This document shows, piece by piece, positions 37,801-49,200 of a DNA stretch of 64,000 nucleotides (positions are counted from its first letter, which is position 1; each line of letters starts with the position of its first letter). Source of the stretch: Acanthaster planci (lineage: Eukaryota > Echinodermata > Asteroidea > Valvatida > Acanthasteridae); NCBI RefSeq assembly GCF_001949145.1, contig NW_019091358.1, forward strand, positions 416,226 to 480,225, read 5' to 3'. A program made the position numbers and the translations under genes. The notes beneath the pieces are model-generated. The model had not been told where the DNA came from. It ran no database searches and saw only the letters and a program-made list of their open reading frames with translations.

Positions 37801-39763
37801 GGAATGAAAATTACTGTGGATTACAAACTGGAAACTACAGTGCTCATTGCAACCATAGATACATAACACAGATCGATAACATACCTGACACAGGGGGATC
37901 ATTCTATCTGCTCCATAGACCAGCACATTGGTGGTTTGTATTATTTGTGACAAAACAGTCATAAAAACAGTTATAAAGGTACGTAACTTCTGAATCACAA
38001 ATTATGTTTCTGTGCTAATTTTTACTTTTAATAAAAAAACAGACCTTTAATTGATTTCCTTCATGTGTGTATAGCACGTGTTCGAAACTTATATTTAAAC
38101 CTTAAAGGGTAGCTGATGGTTTAATGGACACCTTCAAAATTGCACCTTTGTGTCTCAGTTAACCTTATTTTAAACCTTTTTCAATACTTAAAGGATCCAG
38201 GAAATTAATTTTTTTTGGAATCATTTTTTGTGTGTCTCTGTACTCTTCGTCCACGTATGAAGACTGTTTGACATCTTTTTTGAGTTATGTGAACTGAATA
38301 AAGCACTTTTTCAAATATTAAAAATTGACCAAGCATTTCTAGACAAGTGAGGGCGCTTTTCCTTTGATGTAAATCCAGGAAGACATGGTTCAGGTTGCAT
38401 GTTTTCATGTTCAAATTGTGAACCCCAAATTTGCTATCTGGGAACATTTCTGTGAAAAGGATTTTTACTGGATTGTTGCCGTATATTTACACAGCAATAA
38501 ATTGCCCAAGAAACTGAAATCTGCCATAGCAGTGGTTAAAAATTCTAGAAATTTTTTGCGTACAAATCAGTGCAACATTGATATTCAGTGCCTCAGATGA
38601 CATTAAAGTTCTGCTCATGAATACGCTGTCAACTGTCTTGAAGTATTTCTTTTAATTTTACATATTCCCCATGCAAATTAGGCATTCTAATGCACATGTA
38701 CTAGTCCAGAACCACCAGGTGCCAATTTCATGGTTTCACAACCTTATTTTTTATGGATTTTTTTTCATTCCAGGGGGCAATGGTTTCCCAACACACTGTT
38801 TGGCTAAGGCAACAAATGTCTCGAAAACAGCTGCTACTGGACAATTGCGCTGCCTTCAATTCTAAAGCTGACAGCATTATTCCACCTCTCAGATATCCAG
38901 CAGACAACTGGACCCATTTTGTGAAGGAATTGAATTACCTCGTAGTCGTCGAACCGCTGAAGGTGGTTTACTGTTCAATCCCTAAAGTTGGCAGCTCCAC
39001 TATCAAGTGGATGCTCTTAAACGTAACTGGTCACATGCTACCGGGTAATGCTCATAGTATTGCCGGCAAAACATTTCACTCGCTGAATCGGTACCCGATC
39101 GAAAAGGCCAAAGAAATTATGGCGACTTACAGAAAGTTCTTGTTTGTCCGAAACCCGCTGGAAAGATTTTTATCAGCGTACCTGAATAAAATTGAGACGA
39201 CTATTGATGGCAACCTCTGGAGAACTCGCGACGCAATCAGATCTCTGGATGACTCCGCCAAGTCGGCCAAGAAAGTAACGAGCAAGAAAAAGGCAACGAG
39301 TAAAAAAAAAGTGAACCGCAGAGGCAGACAGAAAGTCAAACGGAAAGAAGTCGACATTAAAATTACCTTGCCGCAGTTTACAAGATACGTTTTGGCTATA
39401 AACAGGTCTGCGGATCAGCGGGTAAGATCAGACATGCACCTCAATGAACACTGGAATCCGATGTACGAAATGTGCCAGCCGTGTCTCATCGACTATGACT
39501 GGATTGGACACTTCGAGCATTTACAGACAGACATCCAGTGGATCCTATCAGCTCTTGTAGGGGGAAACCAAACCGTGTACGTGCCTGAACACGATCCGAA
39601 ACACACCACAAATAGCAGTGAAAGAGACACGCAGCGTAGACTTTTCACCACTCTCAATTCTTTACAAGTAGAGAAACTGCTGAGGTATTACGAACTTGAT
39701 TACAGTCTGTTTGGTTTTGATATACCCCCGAGCGCTGGAAATCTTATTAACAACGGATATTAA
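34837..39763 (+). CDS. Golgi carbohydrate sulfotransferase (CHST8-14/HNK-1 type), three exons
   Basis: PAPS-dependent sulfotransferase of the Sulfotransfer_2 family, expected as a type II protein in the Golgi acting on glycan chains. Exons 34837-34939, 35732-35796 and 38774-39763 join at phases 1 and 0 to give 385 residues. Exon 1 carries a short cytoplasmic tail and a hydrophobic signal-anchor (about 12-30). The 5'-phosphosulfate loop is CSIPKVGSSTIKW (about 123-135) and the 3'-phosphate loop is FVRNPLERFLSAYLNK (about 180-195). The family motif HWNPMYEMCQPC lies at about 282-293, followed by YDWIGHFEHL. An insert rich in Lys and Arg, with repeated TSKKK units, lies at about 219-248, between the 3'-phosphate loop and the HWNP motif. 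Several N-glycosylation sequons are present. Which subfamily (chondroitin 4-O, dermatan 4-O, GalNAc-4-O or HNK-1) cannot be decided by eye. Confidence 0.9.
35797..36402. other. Start of sulfotransferase intron 2, nothing recognised
   Basis: Ordinary-looking intronic DNA before the hAT-type MITE. No exon or repeat was identified. Confidence 0.35.
36403..36625. mobile_element. hAT-type MITE with 8-bp duplication (copy 1)
   Basis: Ends CAGTAGCCACGTAACC and GCTACGTCACTG, flanked on both sides by the 8-bp repeat ATGTGTAT. The interior is C-rich with GAAAGCTGGTGCCCCC. Three more copies of the family lie at 44436, 55072 and 55950. The 8-bp duplication and CAGTGGCGTA-like ends fit hAT elements. Confidence 0.85.
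36680..36997. mobile_element. Palindromic element with ACGGGTTT..ACCCAACGTAT arms, copy 1
   Basis: The arm GACGGGTTTTGCCCTTACCC near 36681-36712 is repeated in inverse at about 36930-36962. The right part is itself a nested hairpin: GATGTATTTTGCGTTGGGGA at 36904 faces its complement at about 36975-36995. A tRNA-like segment lies in the middle. The same arm sequences flank the assembly gap at 45000-45106. Confidence 0.7.
36773..36843 (-). ncRNA. tRNA-like sequence (SINE head or tRNA pseudogene)
   Basis: On the minus strand, a pol III A box (TGGTCGAGTGG) and a canonical B box (GGTTCGAGTCC) lie within a 71-bp segment whose ends (GCTCGGT and ACCCGAG) pair like an acceptor stem. The D-arm region resembles tRNA-Ser/Leu, but the anticodon stem pairs poorly and there is no Ser/Leu variable arm. 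It is inside the palindromic element, which suggests a captured tRNA-like promoter more than a functional tRNA. Confidence 0.5.
36998..38284. other. Remainder of sulfotransferase intron 2, nothing recognised
   Basis: AT-rich intronic sequence with no repeat or exon identified. Chance frames only. Confidence 0.35.
38285..38630. repeat. Dispersed repeat, copy 2 (related to 18395-18715)
   Basis: Diverged relative of the block in ENTPD intron 9, with shared phrases in the same order. Located in sulfotransferase intron 2 shortly before exon 3. Family unknown. Confidence 0.4.
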
Positions 39764-41074
39764 TGCCTTGAGGCCATCTGCAGGGGTATTCCACATTTGA
39801 TAACCAATGTCTTATCCCCCCCAAAAATCAATGGAATTCTTTTTTTTCTCCCATTTTCCTTTCTTAAAAAGCTGCACAAGAGTCCAGATCATCGTTATGT
39901 CTTTGAAGGGGTACTTAGCACGATTGTCGATGTTCTTATAGTCTTATGAGGTCCTCTGCATTCCATAATGTCTATCCCAATTTTCCTTTAACAATCAGCT
40001 GGTAGGTCACGTGACTTTAATAGCGAGCACAATGGCTCTATTACGATTTATAACAGATTTCAAAGGGTTGTGAAAAATCACCATAGTGGTTACCAAAGGG
40101 TTTGCAATTATGTACAGGGCATTACAAGGCGTGTGTACGGGCTATAACTTACTGAATCCTTGTGGTACCACCATGTTTGTGGTTCCAAAGTTCGTTTTTA
40201 TCAAGTAGGCCAACTTCACTTTCGCGAGATTTTTTTCAAGGTTCGTTTGTATGAGATATTCTCCACTTCGATCATGTGATCTATTTTTGAAAAAAATATT
40301 TCCATTGAAAAAACAATTTACAATTAAGACATAGTTTTATCCAGTCTTTTAGGACGTATTATTCCAAGTTATTTTTAAGACAATCATTTCATAACTCATA
40401 AAATCGAAATTCAGAAAATATATCTCATAAAGGAGGTGTGCCCTATCGTGCCATGTATTACAGGCTTAACGCTATCAAACCACGCAAAAAGAATAACTCG
40501 TGATGCAAAACACAATTGAACCCTGGTATGGCCGACGTCTGGTTTGATGTGCTTCGGCTTGTGCAGATTGGAAATCGCTGTTTCAGCTCACCTCATCAAC
40601 GTCGACGTAACACCGATATCTGACATCATATTCTCCAACCTTCCAATCGTAACGACTATTAAAACATATCAAGCATATTCATCATGATGACACTGATAGG
40701 AAATATTACTACATTATTGCTTAACCGACGTGCTGTCTGTTAAGTAGGTATAAATTTATCTTCTTTTTCTAGAGTCCGTGTAGTGGAATAGGAGTGGCCA
40801 ACCCTCGATTTATACCAAGCAGAAACTCCATTGTGTGTACCCGTGCTTGATGACATGGGCATGCTATATGAGCTTCAATCCAGTACAAGCATATTTGAAT
40901 GTTCAAGTCTGCATTGAAAGACCAAACTTGCAGTGAATTTGGCCTATCAAGTTTGCGTGTAATAATATTTGTGCCTTTTCTTGACGCTGTGTTGGTTTTT
41001 AGATTAAGGAATTAGTTTTAACGTTTTGGGTTTTCCATTTCATTTGATTTAAAAACGTTTTTCTTGGGTTCATT
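39764..41074. other. 3' flank of the sulfotransferase gene
   Basis: Contains the 3' untranslated region. No clear AATAAA was found close to the stop. No other gene recognised. Confidence 0.4.
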
Positions 41075-41335
41075 GTTAATTTACACCGCAAAACCTGTGG
41101 TGTTAAAATCAACACTTTTTTTGTTAACAGATGACCACACCATAGGATGTTACTTTAACACCGTTACTGTTTAACACTGTTACTTTGCACACCTATAAGT
41201 TTTACAATGCACTGGAGGGTGTTACAAGTAACACCAAATATCCCCAACATTTTTAACACCAGTGAAAAGTGTTGGTGTAGTGCTTTGATAACACCGGGGG
41301 TGTTAAATTTAACAACCCTGTTTTGGCAGGGTAAT
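41075..41335. repeat. Cluster of GGTGTTAA / TTAACACC motifs
   Basis: In about 260 bp the motif AACACC or its complement GGTGTT recurs many times in both orientations, including the palindrome-like ACACCGGGGGTGTTAAATT. It looks like a palindromic interspersed repeat with hairpin potential. No coding content. Confidence 0.6.
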
Positions 41336-42465
41336 AAGTTAGTTCCAAGTTTGTTTCTGTTGGGTCTTTTGAAAGTGGTGCCACGGTGGATCGTCAGTTG
41401 CGGTATTAAAGATGTGCATTTATTATTTTTATTAGTTTTTTTTAGTGTGTCTAACTTTAATGTAAAGCATCTTCAAATTGGTTTCATATAAACATGTACC
41501 ATTAAACTAGTATTCTTACTCACTTTTCAAAATTGTTCCAATTTTCTTTCCGGAGCTGTACCACTATGTACATTTTGTCACCGTCAGGTCAGCCGTCACA
41601 TACTTGTGCATTTTAGTGCATAAAGGTATTACCTTATAGTGCAAAGATAAAACCTTTTGATGTAGTCTGGTTCCAAGACCAAATGATTCTGACTATAAAA
41701 ATGGAAATATTTTTAGTTCCAATAGTCACCATGGCCACGTTTAAAAAACGGGAGGAATTCCTCCCTTACAAAAATTTCCGAAACACGGCGATGTTTCCCG
41801 AACACATGCTTGGTGATATTCGGATACTCTCGTTAATGTCCGAAGATGTCTGCAATGAACAAGTTACTTTTCTTCACTGATTTCCAGATATGCTGTGCGA
41901 TTTTACCAACTGCTTTGAATTTGCTTCCTTTCTTTGGGAATACTGAGGCTATTTTTGTATACCTTTTGACAACGGTTCCTTTGAAAATTAACGGACATTC
42001 GTGCCCTACATCCCATGACATTACGGCTTATATCTTACATAACGCCATGTTCTGTATTCGTCACTGGTGGCTGTGAACCTAAAATTTATAGCCTACACAT
42101 TAAGGTAATTGACAGGACCGGGAACCAGACTTATTTTTGTCCTGTTTCCGAAAACTTGCTAAATTTTTTTCTTCTCTTTATGGTGGGCTGTTTACAGTTG
42201 TTGCCAAAATTCAAAGCTGTCAACTTTGCCGGATGAAAGTCTGCGACTGACCTTTAAACAAGAAGGCCTACTTATCAGGCCGTCTTTTATTAAAAACGCT
42301 CGAAATGTATATTGTATATATAAAGAGAGACCATTTTTTGTACAATCAAATTACTCAGCAAGTTTTCCCCTTAAGTGCACCATGGGCCAAAGATCAGCAT
42401 CACTGTTCGATGCATGATCTTAAAATGGTCACTGAAGTGTTGTAGTTTATACAAATCAAGAATTA
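41336..42465. other. Spacer, nothing recognised
   Basis: AT-rich spacer between the sulfotransferase and the BANF1 pseudogene. The frames present are short and not protein-like. Confidence 0.4.
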
Positions 42466-42896
42466 TCACATGTGGGAATCTGACAAATCCTTGAGGCCAT
42501 TACAGCAATCTGTTGAATACGTTCCGTGGCTGCTGATACTGTTATTATAGCCAATCAATGAAGAGCTCTTTGTCGCTATCCACCAGTAGGACCTGGCCCT
42601 GAACTTTAGAGGCCTACATTGGGGAAGAAAATACCATAATTCGACAGTAAATTGCTACTAAATATGCCGCAAAGTACTTTTCAATACAGTTTTCAAAAAG
42701 ATTTTTGTTATCTTTCAGGACAAAGAGTTAACTGAATTGAACTCAGTTCGAGTATCATACTTTACCAAATCCATTTATTCACAACCTTGCGCCATATTTC
42801 CTACCGATACCCGGTAGGTGCTCCACAGGTTGTCCCACATGGGTTCTCAACACTGTGCCTGTATTTGTTAGTGGTTGTCGGCACCCTGTCTGCCAT
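42466..42896 (-). pseudogene. Decayed BANF1 duplicate retaining its intron
   Basis: On the minus strand, a start resembling MADRVPTTTNKYRH at 42896 aligns with BANF1 exon 1. The frame is then lost by small indels with an in-frame TAG, although HhH-like GIGRKYGARL is readable in another frame, ending near 42760. Exon 2 (42613-42466) begins at a preserved AG and reads GQVLLVDSDKELFIDWL followed at once by two stop codons. The Cys-rich tail remains alignable (CNGLKDLSDSHM) in a shifted frame. The intron is at the same place as in the working gene, and the acceptor before the start codon is kept. It therefore arose by DNA-level duplication, not retroposition. Confidence 0.88.
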
Positions 42897-44365
42897 ACAT
42901 TCTGAGAAAGGTCATACTGTGAACACAAGCGATTTGCAAAAGCAAATATACTTAATATTTTGGAAGAAATTCAACACTGAAAGCATGAAACGCTGGGGTT
43001 CTGATCACAGTGACAAGAAATGCTCTCAGTAAAAAACAAAATTTCTTTCTGTCATATTTGCAGGATTGACAAGGCCATTCGTTGACCCACTGCGCTATAG
43101 AAGAAAGATAATTACCCTGAAAACAGTCGATGTGTTTGTTTTCTGCAGTATGGTCACAGTGTCAAACCTAGCTCGATCTTTTCTTGTTACTGGTTATTGA
43201 AAACATTCCATACCTTAACACGTGAACGCCGTGAAAACGTCTTGGAAATGACTTCCTGAAGAGCTTTTGAGGGGGTAGTAGCTAACCATGTTTGTAATAT
43301 TGACCACAAGAAAGCCTTTGTGCATGATAAAGGAGTATGACTTATATATCAGTCAATAAATTTCGTGACTGCACAATAATGTCGGCATTCCTTCAATAAC
43401 GGTTGGGAGAATTTTACTCATACATGTAAATGCGTTCTTATGAATATTAAACACTGAACAGTTATATTGTCTTTACATTGTGATCTTAGCGAGGTTAATG
43501 GGACAACGGAAATAAAACTGACTCCTTTGTATAGGCTTTGCAAGAGCCCTAAATTTCACTTGATCTTGCATTTGAATCTTTATTTTTGTGTGCAGTATGC
43601 AGGTTAAGTGTGGGGAATCCTCGGCTCTTATCATGAAGACTCCCGGCATATAGCTCAGGAAACATCGATTGCTATATGCTCATGTCAACCGGACTTACAA
43701 AACACTATTCTTATAAGAATTCATGTTTTGCACAAGAGTAGCCTAGATAGCAAGCTATTGATATTAATATCAAGTATTGTGATCTATTTAATACGCGTGT
43801 ACGTGTACTTACCTTTGGTATGCCGTTCTGGTTTTAGAAGTAAAAATCACTTTTGCTGTGGTTGTTCCAAAAAGGCAATGGGCATAAGTGTGGATAACCT
43901 GTGTGATTTTTCTCAAAGTTTTCGGAGCTTCACCGTGTCTTGATGGTTAAACATTCCAGATCACCATCAATATCAGTAAAAAGCCTAAATGGGTGACTTC
44001 GATGGGCAAAATAGAGAGTTATAAAGCCATAAACATTTTTTACCGTCCGTGCAGTGAAACGACCATTTAATAGTATGGCACCTTCCAAACAGGGAAAATT
44101 ACACATAGAAGTCCAGTGCAAGATATCCTGGTTTCTGGGTACCAGCTTCTTGTATCGCCAGTAACACCAACCACGTTCCCTTTCCACCATGCCTTGCGTG
44201 ATCTTAACCCGTGGAATTGTGAGATTTAAATATCCCACTTTTGGAGAGATTTAAATTAGGACTGTAGTCAATGGGTTCAGGCGCAACGTTGATTTATGCG
44301 TCATGCGCGACTTGCAGGGAACTACATGGACGAGAGCTTGTAGCTGAGATACACGTGCGATTCAC
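42897..44365. other. Spacer, nothing recognised
   Basis: No gene or repeat recognised. Upstream sequence of the BANF1 pseudogene would lie here. Confidence 0.4.
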
Positions 44366-44368
44366 TTT

Positions 44369-44770
44369 GGGTGCGTTCGCGCAGTTACTTCTGTTAACAC
44401 AGTAGGATGCGTGCGCATTACACTCGAGTGCAGGGCAATGGCGTAGACATGGGGGGGATGGGGCACGTGCCCCCCACAAATTCCCGGTGCCCCCCACTGA
44501 AAAAAATGGAGGAATGGCTAACAAAAACTTGCCCCCCCCCAAAAAAAACCACAAAACAAACATATCACTGAAAGCTGGTGCCCCCATATTAAAGATGCTG
44601 GTGCCCCTTCGTGCACCCCACCAGTAAAATCCAAGTTACGCCACTGGTGCAGGACTATACTCCCCCTCTGGCGAGAGTATACTCTCGCTGAGTCGCGGGT
44701 CGTACTCCAGCCGTTCGAACGCTCAGGGGTATATTCTCTCGCGAGTAGCGTAGCTCGCTCGAACGCACCC
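44369..44770. mobile_element. MITE with GGGTGCGTTCG ends, containing a nested hAT MITE
   Basis: Ends GGGTGCGTTCGCGC and GCTCGAACGCACCC are inverted and flanked by TTT on each side, consistent with a 3-bp duplication of the PIF/Harbinger kind. The right half also folds on itself (TATACTCTCGC and GCGAGAGAATATA type repeats). The hAT-type MITE at 44436-44646 is inserted in it. Confidence 0.65.
44436..44646. mobile_element. hAT-type MITE (copy 2), nested
   Basis: Ends CAATGGCGTAGACATGGGG and AAGTTACGCCACTG, flanked by GTGCAGGG and GTGCAGGA, an 8-bp duplication with one mismatch. The interior shares GAAAGCTGGTGCCCCC with copy 1. Confidence 0.83.
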
Positions 44771-44963
44771 TTTATACGTTCATGTTCACAGATATTCATC
44801 TTGAATTTTCAACACGACCATGGTTAGGTAAAGAACACGCATGCAGCCCATGGGGTCGAGGTTGCTGTACTGCCATTTACCACTTTCTTGCCATTCATTG
44901 TGAGCATTTCGTGATACAAATTTTATTTTCAAGATGTATTTTTGCGTTGGGGAGATGTTAATT

Positions 44964-45146
44964 GTATATAACGGGTTTGCCCTTACCCAACGTATAGCAN
45001 NNNNNNNNNNNNNNNNNNNNNNNNNNNNNNNNNNNNNNNNNNNNNNNNNNNNNNNNNNNNNNNNNNNNNNNNNNNNNNNNNNNNNNNNNNNNNNNNNNNN
45101 NNNNNNATTGCTATACGTTGGGTAAGGGCAAACCCGTTATATATAA
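44964..45146. mobile_element. Palindromic element with ACCCAACGTAT arms, copy 2, centre unsequenced
   Basis: Left arm TATAACGGGTTTGCCCTTAC continuing to CGTATAGCA at 44999, and a perfect inverse arm from 45107 to about 45146. The preceding phrase TTTGCGTTGGGGAGATGTTA also occurs in the copy at 36904-36930. The centre is replaced by Ns. Confidence 0.75.
45000..45106. other. Assembly gap (107 N)
   Basis: A run of 107 N bases in the centre of a perfect inverted repeat. The true length of missing sequence is unknown. A frame at 44934-45125 that spans it is an artefact. Confidence 0.99.
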
Positions 45147-46299
45147 CAAATTTTATTGGGTTTTTTTTATGGAGGTTACGGTTTGCTTAATCATGGCAAA
45201 CAGGTACAGTAGGAACTTGAAGTCGAAAACAGCGATAAGGCTGCGTACGTGTTCAGTCATGGAGCCAGTCTGACAATGGCGTTCCGCGGTGCGGTGGTGC
45301 AAACCGGACTTGTTTGCAGTCTGTGTCTCGCGGCGAGACGCCCTGCAATGACAGAATTAGAGGTAGTAAACAGATCTTAAATATTTGACTTTCAGAGAAC
45401 ATTTTATCTAGAGAATTACACAGTATTATTTCAGTAATAACCTCTTTACCTTGAAGGAGTGCGATCCACACAGAACTGTACTGAACGCATTTGGATTCGA
45501 ACAATTTCAAATTTGTATCATGCAAAAAATATTTCATGGAAATACTTAAACACTAAAACTCTACAAACCGATATTGGAACGAAATTGAAGGAATTACATT
45601 GTACTTTGTTTTATGAATCTCGTCACATACAAGACAGTTTGTGGCCTTGTGTGCTAGGAAAAGGGTTGTAAACATCGATTTTTCGTGGACATTCCAAAAG
45701 CAAACTTTACCAGAATTGCAAAAGTTGGATTTTGTATACAGTTGCAGATATGCAGATGTCTTAAGATATGAATAATTCTGCGAATTCAAAGTTCTTTCTA
45801 TATTTGTGTTGCACACATACCTCACTCGTTAGAATCTTCATATTTGAACAGATAGAAGGCAACATTTTGTACCAAGGCCTTTAACCATCACGAGTGGGGA
45901 AGTAACCGCCTTTGCTGCTTCCTCCAGACACGACTATGCATCTATTCAAGCAGCTGCAAGTTTGTCAGTGCAATTTCGAATTCTAAGCGTGCGATCGCGA
46001 AGTGTCCGTATTCCACGCGTCGTGCCCACTACTTCGTGATTTGTATTTTGTTGCACGGTTCATGAGTTCTGCGTAAACCAGGCCAGACCCTTACAGTCTT
46101 TGTCCCGTTAGTATTGAAGCAATGCAAAACATCCACTTCGCCTTTTGATATTCAGTCAGAAACTCCTATCCTTTGTCGCGTGATCTTTGTTAAACTGAGT
46201 TCTTTTGTCATGAGTTCATTTGTCTGCGGCTGGGGAGCACACAGCTCGTCACACCGCAGATGCGCAGGTGGAATGTAAATATCCACAGCAGTAGCAACT
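45147..46299. other. Upstream region of the SLC3-like gene
   Basis: Expected to hold the promoter and 5' untranslated region of the heavy-chain gene. A good start context (AACTATGGAA) follows at 46300. No other gene recognised. Confidence 0.45.
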
Positions 46300-49200
46300 A
46301 TGGAAGGAACAACCAACCCTTCGTACTATTCGGAGGGAGACCAGTGCGGAACACCGTCATCCACCGCCAGCCCGAAACCTCGCCAGCGGATCCCTCGGAT
46401 CTTGAGCAGCCCTACGGGTGACGCTGGAGACGGTACCATCTACCGGTCGTCATGGGTAGGGATGGACGAGAACGCCGTGCAAGTGCGGTCCAACCACATC
46501 TTCTGGCGGGTTTTCCGTCTGACCTCCTTGGGAGTGATCACGGTGAGCTGGTTGGCGGTGCTCTTAGCGGCTGTCGCGATGATTGCTTGGGGAGATGCCG
46601 GCCAGGGTAGCCGGTGCATGGCCAAAGAACATTGGTTTGATGTTGCGGTTGGTTATCAGATCGTCCCTGCTTCGTTTCAGGACAGCGACGGAGATGGTTA
46701 TGGCGATTTGAAAGGTTATTATACTTTCGGAATAAATCTCTTATGTCGCTCATTTTTGTATGGGGAAATGTTCATATCCAAGTCTGACATACACTCTCCA
46801 TCACAGCCCTGACTTTCAATGGTCGGCCTTGCAATTTTTATGTTTCTAAAACAAAATTATGGTGCAAAGAAACATGTTTTGAAACACTGTTTTCAGAATC
46901 TCCTAGTTTGTTTTGGCTCGAAAGGAATTACCTGTACACTTCGCTGTTTACTCATTGACCAGTGATACTAGGCCTTCAGAAGAAATCGTTGATGTACATG
47001 CATTATGCCGGGTTTCTACACATTTTCAGAGTCTGGATTTAAGTTGGGTCAGTATTCTTGAGACAACAATCGTACCTGCTTTCAGTAGTTCATTGTAAGA
47101 TAAGGAATGCGACAGAATGAAGCTCCAGTCTAATTTACCGGTGTGCCGTTGACTCATGTCCTCACAATATGAATTATCTGTTGCTTCAGAAGTCAGACTG
47201 AAGACATAACCAAAGTCATACTGTTTCTCTAATGGGTGTTAATGGTTATACAGGGTGACTCCTCCCCCCCCACACAGACACCCACAAAACGCACCCCTAA
47301 AGTAACATTTCTTTTCTAACAAAATTCGTATCAGTAATTTTTGCTTTTGGTAGCGAATTGAAGTTTAAGATGTTATCTTATTAAAACTGAAGACTTCATA
47401 TTATTACGTAAGACGGGTGCTTTTTGTACTAATAGGATCTACTACAGCAATCAATATGATATATGCTTGCACAAGTAACTATTTATCCTAGCAGTCCTCC
47501 ATTCTTAGATTTCAATATGACTTCGAATACAATGGGTTAATACCCTTTAACCCTAACCCTCCTCAATCCTTCACCTGTTGGAGAACTGAGGAGTGTTAAG
47601 GTTAACACCTAACGTGGGATCATTGGAAAAGCCAGGAATACGAGGATATTGAATGTTAAAATCCATTTTATTTTTCACCGGCAAACAAGTGGGATCCTAA
47701 AATGGGTAAAGTGGTTAATGTTACAATGGAAACGAAGATAAGCACCTTGGCCTAGTTGCAAAATTGAGGAAAACTGCACAGGTTGGGATGAAGTTGGTTT
47801 CTCTGACACAAACTAGTTAAACTGTACATTTGAAGCAAGATATGGGATGGAGAGAATTCCCTCAGGTGGGTCATTGTTTGATCGGAATCTCAGGAATTCT
47901 TTTGAGATATTTAGAGGGACGAGTAAGGTAACAACAGTCTAGAATGTGTATAGGGATTATTAACTTTGGAAGCGCGCAATTAAGCGTTGTTGCCTTCTGA
48001 AATAAGCCACAGTTTCATGAAGTACAGAACAAGAAAGAAATATAACAGAGGGAACCCCATCAGTTGTGTGATAATTTAGGATTTCAATATCAGTGACTGT
48101 ATGCACTACAACATTAACTGTACAAACTTCCATTGGACAGAACAAAAATGAGTAAGCCTGCGTAATTATACCCCCGCAACGCATCAATCGATTTAAATGA
48201 AGTCTGCAGTCTTGAAAAATGATCCGAAGCCTTAATTTGGTATCAAAAGCAACCATTTCGGAAATAATTGTCTTGGGAGAAGATGAATGTTTGGGAAAAA
48301 ATAAATTTTACTTTTGGGTTGCGTTTTTGGGGGGTTGGTTATCTTGTATCACGTTGAATTTGACCGTAGACCAAAATTATGTTTACTAATACATTCAGAC
48401 TGGCCCTAGCCTCACGAAAAAAACAAATGCTCATTTCCTTTTAATCTTAATTTGCAGGAATTATTTCTCGGTTGGACTATCTGGATTATTTGGGTGTAGA
48501 TGCCATCTGGTTAGGTCCGGTGTTTCAGTCAGCTCATAAGGATCTATGGTTGGACGTCACCGACCTCACTGCAGTCGATGGAGTCTTCGGCACAATGCAA
48601 GATTTCGAAGAATTTGTGACAGCCGTGCATAACCGAAGTATGAAATTCCATTGGAATTACGTCATGTATGAAAACTCCTGCATGCAAAGGGACATTGCGT
48701 GTAACGTGGTGGTTATTTTATTAAGCTCCATTATTTACAGTTAACAGATCGCATTTGGCCAAGTCAATTCTCATCAAGGTAAAAATGCCTTGATGTGGGA
48801 AGTCACTCGTTAACCCTTTACATGTACATGTTACAATTGACAATATCGACTGTGAGAAACTACAAAAACGCACGCAAACCAAAGGAGTATCTTGCACTCC
48901 TTTGAGAGACTGGAATTAGACATCAATTTCAGTAGAAGACAGGACACTACGATTAATATTAGCATTCCAAATGCAGTGTAGAACGTATATGTGGTTAATT
49001 AACAAAACGGAATTTCAACCGTTAAAATGGCTAGAGCAGTAATTTAGTCTGGAGAAACATCACTCTGTATTATAGGAGCCATTCAAATGTAAATCCATGT
49101 CACATGCGATGCTGTAAGATATTGCAGGCCTAACTAGGCTATAAATCGCATGAATTTGGTGATTTCATCTTTTTTTCCAACAGGCATGAAGCTGATTTTA

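Noticed and set aside
38753-38773. Start of the sulfotransferase at ATG 38753
   Set aside because: These bases are intron ending in CAG. Two upstream exons join in phase and supply the membrane anchor expected for the family.
44934-45125. 63-codon frame
   Set aside because: Most of it is N bases; it spans the assembly gap.
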